Of a DNA stretch of 64,000 bases, positions 44,004-53,335 are shown piece after piece. The notes below the pieces were generated by a model. It saw only the letters and a program-made list of their open reading frames with translations, was not told the DNA's origin and did not search any database. The position numbers were made by a program, and so were the translations under genes. Each line of letters begins with the position of its first letter. The stretch's first letter is position 1. The stretch spans positions 744,001 to 808,000 of the forward strand of contig NZ_JAUSRB010000001.1 in assembly GCF_030811595.1 (NCBI RefSeq), given 5' to 3'. This stretch comes from Streptosporangium brasiliense (GTDB lineage: Bacteria > Actinomycetota > Actinomycetes > Streptosporangiales > Streptosporangiaceae).

Positions 44004-45857
44004 GTGGCAGGCCGGATCAGTGACGAGGACATCGCGCTCGTGCGGGAGCGCTCACCGATCGCCGACATCGTGGGTGAGCACATCCAGCTCCGCAACGCGG
44101 GCGGCGGAAACCTGAAGGGGCTGTGCCCCTTCCACGACGAGAAGAGTCCGTCCTTCAACGTCACCCCCACCCGGGGATACTGGTACTGCTTCGGCTGCGC
44201 CGAGGGCGGCGACGTCATCACCTTCGTCCGGCGGCTGGAGCACCTGTCGTTCGGCGAGGCCGTGGAGCGGCTGGCGAACCGGGCCGGCATCCAGCTCCGC
44301 TATGAGCAGGGCGGCTACGTCCCCGGCCGCGAGCAGGGCGAGCGGAGCCGGCTGATCGAGGCGCACCGGGCGGCGGCGGAGTTCTACGCCTCGAAGCTGA
44401 CCGCGCCGGAGGCCGCGGTCGGGCGCAGATTCCTGTCGGAGCGGGGCTTCGAGCGGGTCGACGCCGAGCACTTCGGGGTGGGCTACGCCCCCGCCGAGTG
44501 GGAGGCGCTCTCCCGCCACCTGATGGCCCGGGGGTTCACCAGCGCGGAGCTGATCAAGGGAGGCCTCGCCAAGGAGGGGCGGCGGGGTCCGATAGACCGC
44601 TTCCGGGGGCGGCTGGTCTGGCCCATCCGCGACATCACCGGCGACGTGATCGGTTTCGGCGCGCGGAAGCTGAACGACGCCGAGGACGGCCCGAAATACC
44701 TCAACACCCCCGAAAGCCCGCTCTACAAGAAGAGCGAGGTCCTCTACGGCGTCGACCTGGCCAAGCGGGAGATCTCCAAGCGGTCCCAGGCGGTGATCGT
44801 CGAGGGCTACACCGACGTGATGGCCTGTCACCTGTCGGGCGTGCCGACGGCGGTGGCCACCTGCGGCACCGCGTTCGGCGAGGAGCACATCAAGGTGCTG
44901 CGCCGGCTGCTGCTGGACCACACCGGTTCCCAGGGCGAGGTGATCTTCACCTTCGACGGAGACTCCGCCGGGCAGAAGGCGGCGCTGCGGGCCTTCGCCG
45001 ACGAGCAGAAGTTCGTCACCCAGACCTTCGTGGCCGTGCAGGCCGACGGGCTCGACCCGTGCGACCTGCGCGTGCGGCAGGGCGAGGCCGCCGTGCGCGA
45101 CCTGATCGCCAGCCGGGAGCCGCTGTTCGCGTTCGCCATCCGCAGCGTGATCTCCCGTTACGACGCCACCACCAACGAGGGGCGGCTGGCCGCGCTCGAC
45201 GCAGCGGCGCCCATCGTGTCCCGGATCAAGGACCACGCGCTGCGTAAGCTCTATGCGGTGAGCCTGGACCGCTGGCTCGGCTTCAACAACGAGGGCTTCG
45301 TGCTCGACCGGATCGTGGAGGTCTCCACGAGAGCGGCCCAGCCAGGGCCGCGCCAGAAGGCGGCGCCGAGGAAGATCGCCGACCTGACCGACCCCAGGGT
45401 CCGGACCGAGGCCGAGGTCCTCAAACTGGCAGTGCAGCGCCCGGCGCTGCTCGGCCCCGGGTTCGACGTGATCGGCGCGGAGGCGTTCAGCCTTCCCGAG
45501 CATCTCGCCCTCCACCGGCTCATCATCGGAGTGGGAGGCGTGGCGGCCGCCGGCGCTGGCGGTCGGGAGTGGGTGGACCGGTTGCTGGAGAGCGCCGACG
45601 ACGCGCTGCGGGGGCTGGTGACCCGGTTCGCGGTCGAGGAGGTCCGGGTGGACCTGACGAGCGAGGAACGATACGCCGCAGGGATGCTGGTGGCACTTGA
45701 GCTCATCACCGTCACACATGCGCTCGACCAGCTCAAGTCACGGATGGAGCGGACCAACCCGGTTGAGCAACAGCAGGACTACAACCGCCTCTACGGCGAG
45801 CTGGTCGCGCTGGAGCAGCAGCGGCGCGTGCTGAAGGAACGCGCCGCCGGAAGCTGA
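44004..45857 (+). CDS. dnaG: DNA primase
   Basis: A 617-residue primase: CHC2 zinc finger (CPFHDEKSPSFNV ... YCFGC, about residues 38-65), catalytic core with the TOPRIM blocks IVEGYTDVMA and FTFDGDSAGQKAA, and a C-terminal helicase-binding domain. It makes the RNA primers of replication. The GTG start is set by the leaderless promoter layout. It precedes the sigma factor gene by about 110-140 bp; dnaG-rpoD adjacency is a classic arrangement. Confidence 0.96.
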   Translation: MAGRISDEDIALVRERSPIADIVGEHIQLRNAGGGNLKGLCPFHDEKSPSFNVTPTRGYWYCFGCAEGGDVITFVRRLEHLSFGEAVERLANRAGIQLRYEQGGYVPGREQGERSRLIEAHRAAAEFYASKLTAPEAAVGRRFLSERGFERVDAEHFGVGYAPAEWEALSRHLMARGFTSAELIKGGLAKEGRRGPIDRFRGRLVWPIRDITGDVIGFGARKLNDAEDGPKYLNTPESPLYKKSEVLYGVDLAKREISKRSQAVIVEGYTDVMACHLSGVPTAVATCGTAFGEEHIKVLRRLLLDHTGSQGEVIFTFDGDSAGQKAALRAFADEQKFVTQTFVAVQADGLDPCDLRVRQGEAAVRDLIASREPLFAFAIRSVISRYDATTNEGRLAALDAAAPIVSRIKDHALRKLYAVSLDRWLGFNNEGFVLDRIVEVSTRAAQPGPRQKAAPRKIADLTDPRVRTEAEVLKLAVQRPALLGPGFDVIGAEAFSLPEHLALHRLIIGVGGVAAAGAGGREWVDRLLESADDALRGLVTRFAVEEVRVDLTSEERYAAGMLVALELITVTHALDQLKSRMERTNPVEQQQDYNRLYGELVALEQQRRVLKERAAGS

Positions 45858-45997
45858 TCGCGTAATTGGCTTTAATTTCCATGCGCTGATTCGACCAAAC
45901 CCTAATAAGGTCTCGGTTCGATAATGATCCGGGCCTTACCTTCGGTGCCAAAAATAGGTCTGCCATTTTGGGGACCCAATACAGCAGACTGTGTCCC

Positions 45998-47146
45998 GTG
46001 GGTGCATCGGTGCTGCCAAGTGGGCCGCCATCGGTAGACCAGGTGGCCGACCTCGTTGCGAAAGGGAGGGAGCGCGGAAGCGTCACGGTCGACGACGTGG
46101 CCGCCGCTCTCGACAAATCCGAGCTGCCGTCCGACGCGCTCGAACGCGTCGTCCGCATGCTCGCCGAACACGGAGTGGAGGTTCTCGAGCCCCAGGGCGA
46201 TGAGGAGACCACCCGCTCGGATGAGGAGGACGTCGGTAAACGGGCGCCGACCAGCGATCTGGTCCGCATCTACCTGCGGGAGATCGGGCGGGTGCCACTG
46301 CTGACGGCCGAGGAGGAGGTGGAGCTCGCCAAGTCCATCGAGGCGGGGCTGTTCGCCGAGGACAAGCTGGCGAACATCGTCTCGCGGCTGGCCTTCCCGG
46401 AGTTCAAGGAGCTGGTCTGGCAGGGCACGCGGGCCAAGCAGCGGCTGATCGAGGCCAATCTGCGGCTCGTCGTCTCCATCGCCAAAAGATATGTGGGCCG
46501 CGGGATGCTGTTCCTGGATCTGATCCAGGAGGGCAACCTCGGGCTCATCCGGGCGGTCGAGAAATTCGACTACACCAAGGGATACAAGTTCTCCACGTAT
46601 GCCACATGGTGGATTCGCCAGGCGATCACACGGGCCATCGCCGACCAGGCGCGCACCATTCGCATTCCGGTGCACATGGTCGAGACGATCAACAAGTTGG
46701 TCCGGGTGCAGCGCCAGCTCCACCAGGATCTGGGCCGCGAGCCGGCGCCCGAGGAGATCGCGCTGGAGATGGATCTCCCGATCGACCGGGTGATCGAGAT
46801 CCAGCGCATCGCGCAGGAGCCCGTCTCGCTGCAGTCGCCGATCGGCGAGGAGGACTCCGACCTCGGTGACTTCATCGAAGACGCCGACGCGGTCGTGCCG
46901 ATGGAGGCCGCGGCCTTCATCATGCTGCAGGACCAGCTCGACGACATCCTCGCCACGCTGTCCGACCGTGAGCAGCGCATCATCCAGCTGCGCTTCGGCC
47001 TGGCCGACGGACACCCCCGGACGCTGGAGGAGGTCGGCCGGGAGTTCGGCGTGACGCGGGAGCGGATCCGGCAGATCGAGTCCAAGACCCTGGCCAAACT
47101 CCGCCATCCGACCAGAGCTCAGATGCTCCGCGACTATCTCGACTGA
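45998..47146 (+). CDS. Primary-type RNA polymerase sigma factor
   Basis: A 382-residue sigma-70 factor of group 1/2 (HrdB/SigA type). Regions: 1.2 ([19 protein letters not shown]), 2 ([35 protein letters not shown]), 3, and 4 ([30 protein letters not shown]). A short acidic N-terminal region 1.1 is present, without the long extension of some actinomycete HrdB proteins. The start is uncertain: an in-frame TTG at 45968 would add ten residues. I prefer the GTG at 45998, because CAGACT lies seven bases upstream, echoing the leaderless layout of dnaG and recO. Its place behind dnaG suggests the principal sigma factor. Confidence 0.85.
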   Translation: MGASVLPSGPPSVDQVADLVAKGRERGSVTVDDVAAALDKSELPSDALERVVRMLAEHGVEVLEPQGDEETTRSDEEDVGKRAPTSDLVRIYLREIGRVPLLTAEEEVELAKSIEAGLFAEDKLANIVSRLAFPEFKELVWQGTRAKQRLIEANLRLVVSIAKRYVGRGMLFLDLIQEGNLGLIRAVEKFDYTKGYKFSTYATWWIRQAITRAIADQARTIRIPVHMVETINKLVRVQRQLHQDLGREPAPEEIALEMDLPIDRVIEIQRIAQEPVSLQSPIGEEDSDLGDFIEDADAVVPMEAAAFIMLQDQLDDILATLSDREQRIIQLRFGLADGHPRTLEEVGREFGVTRERIRQIESKTLAKLRHPTRAQMLRDYLD

Positions 47147-47155
47147 GAGTCCGTA

Positions 47156-47196
47156 CGGCGAAGGCCCCCTGGTGCGCGTCCCGGGGGCCTTCGCCG
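47156..47196 (+). terminator. Hairpin after sigma factor gene
   Basis: CGGCGAAGGCCCCC (47156-47169) pairs perfectly with 47183-47196 over a 13-base loop, starting nine bases past the stop. No T-run. Confidence 0.7.
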
Positions 47197-47287
47197 TTCC
47201 CGGCGCCGGGGCCGGTGCCCGCGCCCGCGCCCGCAGGCCGACGGTGGCGCTTGTCACATCCGCCTGAGGGTCACCCGGTTGGCGGAT

Positions 47288-47306
47288 TGAGGTAAGGGGA
47301 AGCTAA
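47288..47306. promoter_or_regulatory. Iron box (IdeR/DmdR-like) upstream of efeB
   Basis: TGAGGTAAGGGGAAGCTAA matches 14 of 19 positions of the DtxR/IdeR operator TTAGGTTAGGCTAACCTAA. It lies 159 bases before the ATG of a Dyp-type peroxidase. The rest of the 318-bp gap holds only the hairpin above. Confidence 0.5.
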
Positions 47307-47464
47307 GTTAGGGACGCCTGACCGACCATCAGGCGCCTCGATGCCTCCCGTCCGCCGTTCCGCCACCGCCCATGGCCTCCTCGCCCCGGCCGGCACCGCC
47401 GTCGGACCGCTGTCCGGTCCGGCCGTGGTCGCGGCCGGTCGATCTTTCACGAGAAGGGGAAGAG

Positions 47465-48673
47465 ATGCCCGATCTCAGCCGACGCAGGCTCCTGACCGGC
47501 GCGGGCCTCGCCGTGGGCGCCGGGGCCGCCGCCGTCGCGGGCGCAGGCTTCGTACGACAGGCGCAGCCGGAGCCGGTCCGGGCCGACTCGCCCGGTGCCT
47601 CGATCCCGTTCCACGGTCCGCACCAGGCCGGGATCGCCACCCCGGTCCAGGACCGGCTGCACTTCGCCGCCTTCGACCTGAGCACCGACTCCCGCGAGGC
47701 GGTGGTGGCGATGCTGAAGGCGTGGACCGCCGCGGCGGCCCGGATGACCGCGGCGCAGGAGGTCGGCGGCGGGGCGACGGGCGCGGAGCTCGCCCCGCCG
47801 GACGACACCGGCGAGGCCATCGGCCTGCCCGCCTCGCGGCTCACGCTGACGGTGGGTTTCGGCCCCACATTCTTCGACAAGCTGAAGCTGCCCAGGCCGG
47901 ACCGGCTCAAGGAGCTGCCGCACTTCCCGGGGGACAAGCTCGACCCGGCCCGCAGCGGCGGCGACCTCTGCGTGCAGGCGTGCGCCGACGACCCCCAGGT
48001 CGCGGTGCACGCCGTACGGAACCTGGTGCGCATCGGCTTCGGCACGGCGTCGGTCCGGTGGTCCCAGCTCGGCTTCGGCAAGACGTCCTCGACCACGCCG
48101 GACGCGCAGACCCCGCGCAACCTGATGGGCTTCAAGGACGGCACCGCCAACATCGCCGGGACCGACGGCAAGCGGCTGGACGAGCACGTCTGGGTGGGCG
48201 AGGAGGGGCCCGAGTGGATGCGCGGCGGCTCCTACCTCGTGGCCCGGCGGATCCGGATGCACATCGAGACCTGGGACCGGACCTCGCTGAAGGAGCAGGA
48301 GGACATCTTCGGCCGGACCAAGCGGGAGGGCGCCCCGTACGGGGGCACACGCGAGCACGACCCCGTGGTCCTGGCCAAGATGCCGGTCGACTCCCACGTG
48401 CGGCTGGCCCACCCGGACTCCCTGGGCGGGGTGACGATCCTGCGCCGGGGCTACTCCTTCACCGACGGCAGCGACGGCCTGGGACGGCTGGACGCGGGCC
48501 TGTTCTTCCTGGCCTACCAGCGTGACCCCGAGAAGGGGTTCATCCCGATCCAGCGCGCCCTGGCGGCCAAGGACACGCTCAACGAATACATCCAGCACGT
48601 CGGGTCCGGCGTGTTCGCCTGCCCGGGCGGGGTGCAGCCGGGCTCCTACTGGGGCGCGGGACTCCTCACCTGA
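47465..48673 (+). CDS. efeB: Dyp-type peroxidase / deferrochelatase EfeB
   Basis: A 402-residue Tat-exported heme peroxidase. The twin-arginine signal is SRRRLLTGAGLAVGAG. Dyp-family blocks include GFKDGTAN with the catalytic Asp, a proximal His in VDSHVRLAHP, and RRGYSFTDG. EfeB works with EfeU and EfeO in ferrous iron uptake, or releases iron from heme; EfeU and EfeO are not adjacent here, so it stands alone. The ATG at 47465 has AAGGGGAAGAG upstream. An iron-box-like site lies further upstream. Confidence 0.9.
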   Translation: MPDLSRRRLLTGAGLAVGAGAAAVAGAGFVRQAQPEPVRADSPGASIPFHGPHQAGIATPVQDRLHFAAFDLSTDSREAVVAMLKAWTAAAARMTAAQEVGGGATGAELAPPDDTGEAIGLPASRLTLTVGFGPTFFDKLKLPRPDRLKELPHFPGDKLDPARSGGDLCVQACADDPQVAVHAVRNLVRIGFGTASVRWSQLGFGKTSSTTPDAQTPRNLMGFKDGTANIAGTDGKRLDEHVWVGEEGPEWMRGGSYLVARRIRMHIETWDRTSLKEQEDIFGRTKREGAPYGGTREHDPVVLAKMPVDSHVRLAHPDSLGGVTILRRGYSFTDGSDGLGRLDAGLFFLAYQRDPEKGFIPIQRALAAKDTLNEYIQHVGSGVFACPGGVQPGSYWGAGLLT

Positions 48674-48697
48674 CCTGAGGTCCGGCCGCCGGCCTGT

Positions 48698-48733
48698 CCT
48701 CAGGGGCCGCCCGCGGCCGGACGGCCCCTGAGG
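48698..48733. terminator. Bidirectional terminator hairpin
   Basis: CCTCAGGGGCCG (48698-48709) and its perfect complement (48722-48733) with a 12-base loop, in the convergent gap between efeB and the EEP gene. Confidence 0.75.
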
Positions 48734-48762
48734 TCCCGGAGCCGGTCCGGCCGGATGGGCCC

Positions 48763-49899
48763 TCAGCCGCCGACGGACACCAGCACGTCCTGCGCGCGGT
48801 GGTCGGACAGGCCATGGGGATCCAGGAGGCCGTAGTCGTGGACGGTGGCCGCCGAGGTGAAGGTCCAGTCGAGCTGCCACAGGGCCGGCCCGCCGGCCGG
48901 CCAGGAGGCGGGCAGCAGGTCGGGGGAGGCGCGGTTGGCGTTGGAGAGCCGGCCGGACAGCCACCCCAGGTCGCCCATGGCGTAGGTGGTGTTGAAGTCG
49001 CCGGTGACGACGAGCGCGCCGCGGTTGGCGCCGACGTCGGCCTCCAGGCCGTCGAACTGTGCCTGGCGGGCGGCGTCGCGGTCCCGTAACCCGGTGTAGA
49101 ACCGCGAGGTCAGCGGGCTGTCGTCCAGCATGTACTGGGTGGGGACGTGCACGTTGTAGACCGACAGCACGGAGGCGCCGACCCGCAGGTCGGTCCGTAG
49201 GACCTTGGCCAGGTCGAACGCCGCCCGCCACGGGGAGCCGGGGCCGAGGACCCCGGCCGGCCCCAGCGCCCGGGCCGAGACGATGGGCAGGCGGGACAGT
49301 GTGACCAGCTCGCCGTTCACCGCGAGGTGGTATCCGGGGAACTCCCGGCGCAGCCGTGCCAGGTCGTCGACCTGGCGCGGGGCGCCGCCGGACCAGTGCA
49401 GATACTCCTGGAGCGCGTAGACGTCGGCGTCGCGGGTCCTGAGGAAGGCGTAGAAGCGGTCCGGGTCGTCGTCCTGGTCCCAGTATTCGGTGTTCCACGA
49501 CAGTACGCGGAGCGCGCCGGCCGGGGCGGCGGCCGCGGTGCCGCCGGTCAGCGCGCCGGGGTTGAGCCCACTCTGGCCCGCGCCGAGGAGGAGGGAGGCG
49601 GCCGCCAGGACCGCGCACCACCGCCGGGTCCGGCCGGCCCGGCCGGTCAGCGGCACGGCGGCCAGCAGCAGGAGCGGCGCGGCGAGATAGACCAGCGGCG
49701 GCACGAGGTCCGGTACCAGCCACAGCCAGAACCGGCCCGACAGCAGGTGGTGCAGGACGACGAACGCCAGCCACGCGGCGGCGGCCCAGGCGAGCGCCCG
49801 GGCCCGCCGCCGGGGCGTACGGCCGGCCGGCGCGGGCGGCCGCCGCGCCGCGGCGCCTGTCATGTCCGCCGTCTCCGCTCCGCCGTACACGCCCTTCAT
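48763..49899 (-). CDS. Membrane EEP-family phosphatase, VanJ-like (intact)
   Basis: A 378-residue protein with about three N-terminal membrane segments (up to about residue 110) and a C-terminal endonuclease/exonuclease/phosphatase domain. Its catalytic residues are intact: SWNTE, ALQE, TGDFNTT and SDHR. This architecture is that of VanJ/StaP, outward-facing lipid-diphosphate phosphatases linked to teicoplanin resistance. It is the last gene of the surface-glycan operon, so it may recycle a polyprenyl diphosphate or trim a lipid intermediate. The ATG at 49899 overlaps the preceding stop (ATGA); an ATG 12 codons later has a better GGAG site and is an alternative. Confidence 0.82.
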   Translation of the reverse strand: MKGVYGGAETADMTGAAARRPPAPAGRTPRRRARALAWAAAAWLAFVVLHHLLSGRFWLWLVPDLVPPLVYLAAPLLLLAAVPLTGRAGRTRRWCAVLAAASLLLGAGQSGLNPGALTGGTAAAAPAGALRVLSWNTEYWDQDDDPDRFYAFLRTRDADVYALQEYLHWSGGAPRQVDDLARLRREFPGYHLAVNGELVTLSRLPIVSARALGPAGVLGPGSPWRAAFDLAKVLRTDLRVGASVLSVYNVHVPTQYMLDDSPLTSRFYTGLRDRDAARQAQFDGLEADVGANRGALVVTGDFNTTYAMGDLGWLSGRLSNANRASPDLLPASWPAGGPALWQLDWTFTSAATVHDYGLLDPHGLSDHRAQDVLVSVGG

Positions 49900-50927
49900 C
49901 CTCCGCTCCGCAGCACGGCCGGGGCCGGGACGTCGTAGACCCCGCGGAAGCGCCGGGACACCAGCCACTGCGCCGCCCCGGCGGCCACGCCACCGATGAT
50001 GACGAGGTTCACCAGGAAGTGCACGCCGACGAAGAACAGGCCGAAGAGCGGGCAGCGCCGGGCGAACACATACCGGTACATGCCCGCGTCACAGGCCAGT
50101 GAGACGGCCAGCCAGAGCACCGGTACGGCGGCGGCAGCGGGGCCCAGGAGCAGGGGCAGCGGCAGGGTGAGGGCCGCGAACGCCGCCGCCAGGGAGGCCC
50201 AGGCCCGGGAGGCGGTCTCGTAGCCCCGCGCGAACCTGCGCCGCCGGGCGTACAGGGGCACGCGCAACCGGCCGCGGTGGAAGAGTTTGCGCAGCAGCGC
50301 CCCCAGCTCGCGGTCGTGGCCCATCCGGCCGCGCACGGCCGAGGTGATCACGACGGTCCGGCGCAGGCTGAGCCGCCGGCCGTAGTCGACCTCCTCGGTG
50401 TGGCGCAGCAGCGGGTTGAACGGCCCCGTCTCGGCGAAGACGTCCGCGCGGATCGCGAACATCGCCGACCACAGGAAGGAGACCTCGCCCTCCGAGCCGA
50501 TCGACCAGTAGTGGTGCTGCAGGGCGCGGTAGTCCTCGGTCCGGGTGGAGCGGATCAGCGGTTCGGGGTCCTCGATGCCGCAGACGGCGCCGAGGCCGGG
50601 GTCGGCCTCCAGGAGCGCCACCGCGGTGGCCACCGCGTCGGGGGCCAGCGCCACGTCGGAGTCGACGAAGAACAGGATCTCGCCGGCCGCCCGGGCGGCC
50701 CCGGTGTTGCGGGCCACCGCGGAGCCGCCGTTGGCCGGGGTCCGGACGACGGGCACCCCCATGGACTCCGCGATCGACACCGATCCGTCGGTGCTGCAGT
50801 CGTCCACCACCATGATCTCCAGGGGGGAGTGGGTCTGCTCCCGCAGGGCCGCCAGGCACAGCGGCAGGAACCGCGCGTGGTTGTAGTTGGGCACGATGAC
50901 GGTGACCAGTGGACGGTCCGGTCCCAT
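49896..50927 (-). CDS. GT2 glycosyltransferase with C-terminal membrane segments
   Basis: A 343-residue family 2 glycosyltransferase: GT-A fold start (VTVIVPNYNHARFLPLCLAAL), VVDDCSTDGS and the metal-binding DSD of FFVDSDVAL. About three hydrophobic segments follow residue 240, so it is membrane-anchored with a cytoplasmic active site. It is a paralogue of the two GT2 genes at 54354 and 55368 in the same operon. The donor and acceptor are unknown; polyprenyl-linked acceptors are likely from context. Confidence 0.88.
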   Translation of the reverse strand: MGPDRPLVTVIVPNYNHARFLPLCLAALREQTHSPLEIMVVDDCSTDGSVSIAESMGVPVVRTPANGGSAVARNTGAARAAGEILFFVDSDVALAPDAVATAVALLEADPGLGAVCGIEDPEPLIRSTRTEDYRALQHHYWSIGSEGEVSFLWSAMFAIRADVFAETGPFNPLLRHTEEVDYGRRLSLRRTVVITSAVRGRMGHDRELGALLRKLFHRGRLRVPLYARRRRFARGYETASRAWASLAAAFAALTLPLPLLLGPAAAAVPVLWLAVSLACDAGMYRYVFARRCPLFGLFFVGVHFLVNLVIIGGVAAGAAQWLVSRRFRGVYDVPAPAVLRSGG

Positions 50928-50930
50928 GGG

Positions 50931-52262
50931 TTACCCCGCTTTCGGATTCTGGTCCGGGTTCGGATGACGGTCCGGGGCGCGGCGCGCGGACGGCCCGGCG
51001 CCGCGGGCGCTCTCCCCGGCGGCCGGTGAGACGACCACGTCCTGCAGATGGTGGGTGGACATCCCCTCGGGGGAGCGCAGCTCGTAGCGGTGCACGCGCA
51101 GGCCGGGCGAGGTGAGGGTCCAGTCCATCCGCCACAGCCGCAGCCCCGCGAAGGTGAGCGTCGCCGGGTACGGTGACCGGCCGGCGCGCGCCGCGTCGGC
51201 CAGGCCCGCCAGCCGCCGCGCGTGTCCCGTGCCGGGCAGCGTGTTGAGGTTGCCGGAGACCAGCACGGGGTTGCGGTTACGGCCGAGATCGGCGGCCAGC
51301 GCGTCGAACTGGGCCGTCCGCGCGGTGTCCAGCGCCGCTATGGACCGGTAGAACTCCCGGCTCAGCGGGCTGGAGCTGAGGTAGAGCATGTCGTAGAAGT
51401 GCACGTTGTACACCGAGACCAGGCGTCCGCCGACCCGCAGGTCGGTGCGGAGGGCCGCGTCCGTCCAGGAGGGCGCGAGCGGGTTCGGGTCCGCCCCCAG
51501 CGCCGCCTGGCCCGCCACGGGGAGGCGTGAGATCGTCAGCAGGCCGCCGGCGGTCGCGATGTGGTGGCCGGGGAACTCGCTCCGCAGCCGCTCCCCGTCC
51601 CGCAGGGGCAGCGGGGCCCCGGGGCCGCACCCCGAGTGCTCCTGGAGCAGGTAGACGTCGGCGTCGAACCCTTTCAGGTAGGCGAAGAAGCGGCCGGGGT
51701 CGTCGGTGGTGTTCCAGCAGTAGGTGTCCCAGGAGACGACGTGGAGCGCGCCGGGCGGGGCGGGCCCGTCCCCGGCCCACGCCCAGGGGGCGCGCGGGTT
51801 CAGCCCCGCCTGGTCCAGGCCGAGGACGAGGGCGGCCGCGGCGAGCAGGGCCGTCCACGCGCGGACGGTCCGGGCGGTCCGGACGCGGCACAGCCGGAGC
51901 ACCGCGAGGGCCGCGAGCAGCGCCGCCGGCAGCAGCGCGAACAGCAGGGGCGGCACAATGAGATCGGGGACGACCCACACCCAGGTGCGGCCGGTGAGCA
52001 GCCGGCGCAGCGCGATGAGCGCCACCTGCGCCGCCGCCAGGCTGACCAGCACCCGTTCGAGGCGGGACAGCCGCGTGCGGGCGAGCAGGAGCATCGCCAC
52101 CGCCCCGAGCACCAGCAGCGGCCCGAGGCAGAACATCAGGAGCGGCAGCGCGCCCCCCCACCACCAGAACCTGCCGGTCAGCCAGTTGGCCAGGGCGGAC
52201 AGCAGCCACACCGCCGACACCCCAAGCGCCACCCGCACCGCCCAGCGCCCCGCCACGGTCAT
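50931..52262 (-). CDS. VanJ-like EEP paralogue with lost catalytic residues
   Basis: A 443-residue paralogue of the EEP protein at 48763, with four to five N-terminal membrane segments and a C-terminal EEP domain. The catalytic set is altered: SWNTE has become SWDTY, TGDFN has become SGNLN, and SDH has become STH, while LQE is kept. It is therefore predicted to be inactive as a phosphatase, perhaps a lipid-binding or regulatory partner of the intact copy. It overlaps the methyltransferase stop (ATGA). The C-terminal tail is Arg/Pro-rich and disordered. Confidence 0.8.
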   Translation of the reverse strand: MTVAGRWAVRVALGVSAVWLLSALANWLTGRFWWWGGALPLLMFCLGPLLVLGAVAMLLLARTRLSRLERVLVSLAAAQVALIALRRLLTGRTWVWVVPDLIVPPLLFALLPAALLAALAVLRLCRVRTARTVRAWTALLAAAALVLGLDQAGLNPRAPWAWAGDGPAPPGALHVVSWDTYCWNTTDDPGRFFAYLKGFDADVYLLQEHSGCGPGAPLPLRDGERLRSEFPGHHIATAGGLLTISRLPVAGQAALGADPNPLAPSWTDAALRTDLRVGGRLVSVYNVHFYDMLYLSSSPLSREFYRSIAALDTARTAQFDALAADLGRNRNPVLVSGNLNTLPGTGHARRLAGLADAARAGRSPYPATLTFAGLRLWRMDWTLTSPGLRVHRYELRSPEGMSTHHLQDVVVSPAAGESARGAGPSARRAPDRHPNPDQNPKAG

Positions 52263-53335
52263 GCCGCCGTCCCCGCCGTCCCCGCCGTCCCCGCTGTTTC
52301 CGCCGCCTCCGCCGTGCCGGGCGCCCGGTCGCGGATGCGCAGCCAGAACGACGCCGGGCGGTAGGACTCGGTGAGCCCCAGGCGGTGCCAGAGCGGCTCC
52401 ACCAGCCCGCGCAGCCGCGCGTCACCGTCGATGAACGCGTTCGGCAGCTCGGTGTCGAACCGGGCCGGGTCGGCCAGGAGGAAGGCCGCGAGCAGATACT
52501 GCTCGGAGTAGTGCCGCCAGCGCCACTCGGGCGGGTAGTCGCTGGGCAGCAGGATGTCGTGCAGCTGCACCAGGACGCCCGGCCGCAGCAGCGGCAGGAT
52601 CTCGAAGAAGAAGACGGTCACGTCCGATCCCATGAAGACCCGGTGCGACCCGTCGAGGAAGACGATGTCACCGGCCTCCAGGTCGGCGAACAGCCCCGGG
52701 TCCACGCGCTCCAGCGGGCTGCGGACCACCGTGTCGCACAGCGCGTCGACGGTGGCGCGTGGTGCCGGGTCGATCGAGGTGACGTGGGTGCGCAGGCCGT
52801 GGTCGTCGATCGCGCGGCGGACGAACTTCGTGGAGTTGCCCGAGCCGATCTCGACGTACCGCCGCGGCGCGGCCTCGGTGAGGAAGCCGTACAGCGCGAG
52901 CGCGTCCAGCGGCGGCAGCCAGCCGTTGTCCCAGTACGGCGTGGTGCCGCCCGGGTGCTCCCGCACCGGGATGGCGGCCAGGCGCTGTTCCAGGGCGAGG
53001 AAGCGGGTGAGCCGCTCGGCGTAGCGGGCCCGGCCCCGTTCGAGCAGCGCCGCGATCTGCGGGTGGTCCGGCCTGCCGTACCCGAAGCGCGGCTCCGGCC
53101 GGGCGGGGTGGTCGATGAAGATCGGCCGGCGCAGGCCGAAGGCGGACAGGACCGTGCCGTGCACCGCCGGGTGCCGCTCCAGCCACGCGAAGGGCCGGTC
53201 GGCGAGGGGCAGCGCGGCCAGCGCCCGCAGCAGGGGTCCGCTCACCCGCCCGGCGGGGAGCTGGCGGACGAGGTGGCGGAGCTGCTCGCGGCCCGGGGAG
53301 GCCGGCGGCGGGCCGCTGTGCGAGGTCGATGTCAT
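52259..53335 (-). CDS. Class I SAM-dependent methyltransferase
   Basis: A 358-residue methyltransferase with the SAM-binding VEIGSGNSTKFVRRAI motif at about residues 160-176 and a following acidic IDP and DIVFLDGSH block, like the Methyltransf_24 group. Its position among glycosyltransferases suggests O-methylation of a sugar or lipid. The last residues are a Thr/Ala/Gly repeat tail encoded by a 9-bp tandem repeat. ATGA overlaps at both ends tie it to its neighbours. Confidence 0.82.
   Translation of the reverse strand: MTSTSHSGPPPASPGREQLRHLVRQLPAGRVSGPLLRALAALPLADRPFAWLERHPAVHGTVLSAFGLRRPIFIDHPARPEPRFGYGRPDHPQIAALLERGRARYAERLTRFLALEQRLAAIPVREHPGGTTPYWDNGWLPPLDALALYGFLTEAAPRRYVEIGSGNSTKFVRRAIDDHGLRTHVTSIDPAPRATVDALCDTVVRSPLERVDPGLFADLEAGDIVFLDGSHRVFMGSDVTVFFFEILPLLRPGVLVQLHDILLPSDYPPEWRWRHYSEQYLLAAFLLADPARFDTELPNAFIDGDARLRGLVEPLWHRLGLTESYRPASFWLRIRDRAPGTAEAAETAGTAGTAGTAA
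52266..52310. repeat. 9-bp tandem repeat at methyltransferase 3' end
   Basis: GCCGTCCCC occurs three times perfectly at 52266-52292, and two degenerate copies follow to 52310. It encodes the repetitive C-terminal tail and lies immediately upstream of the next gene's start. Confidence 0.85.
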
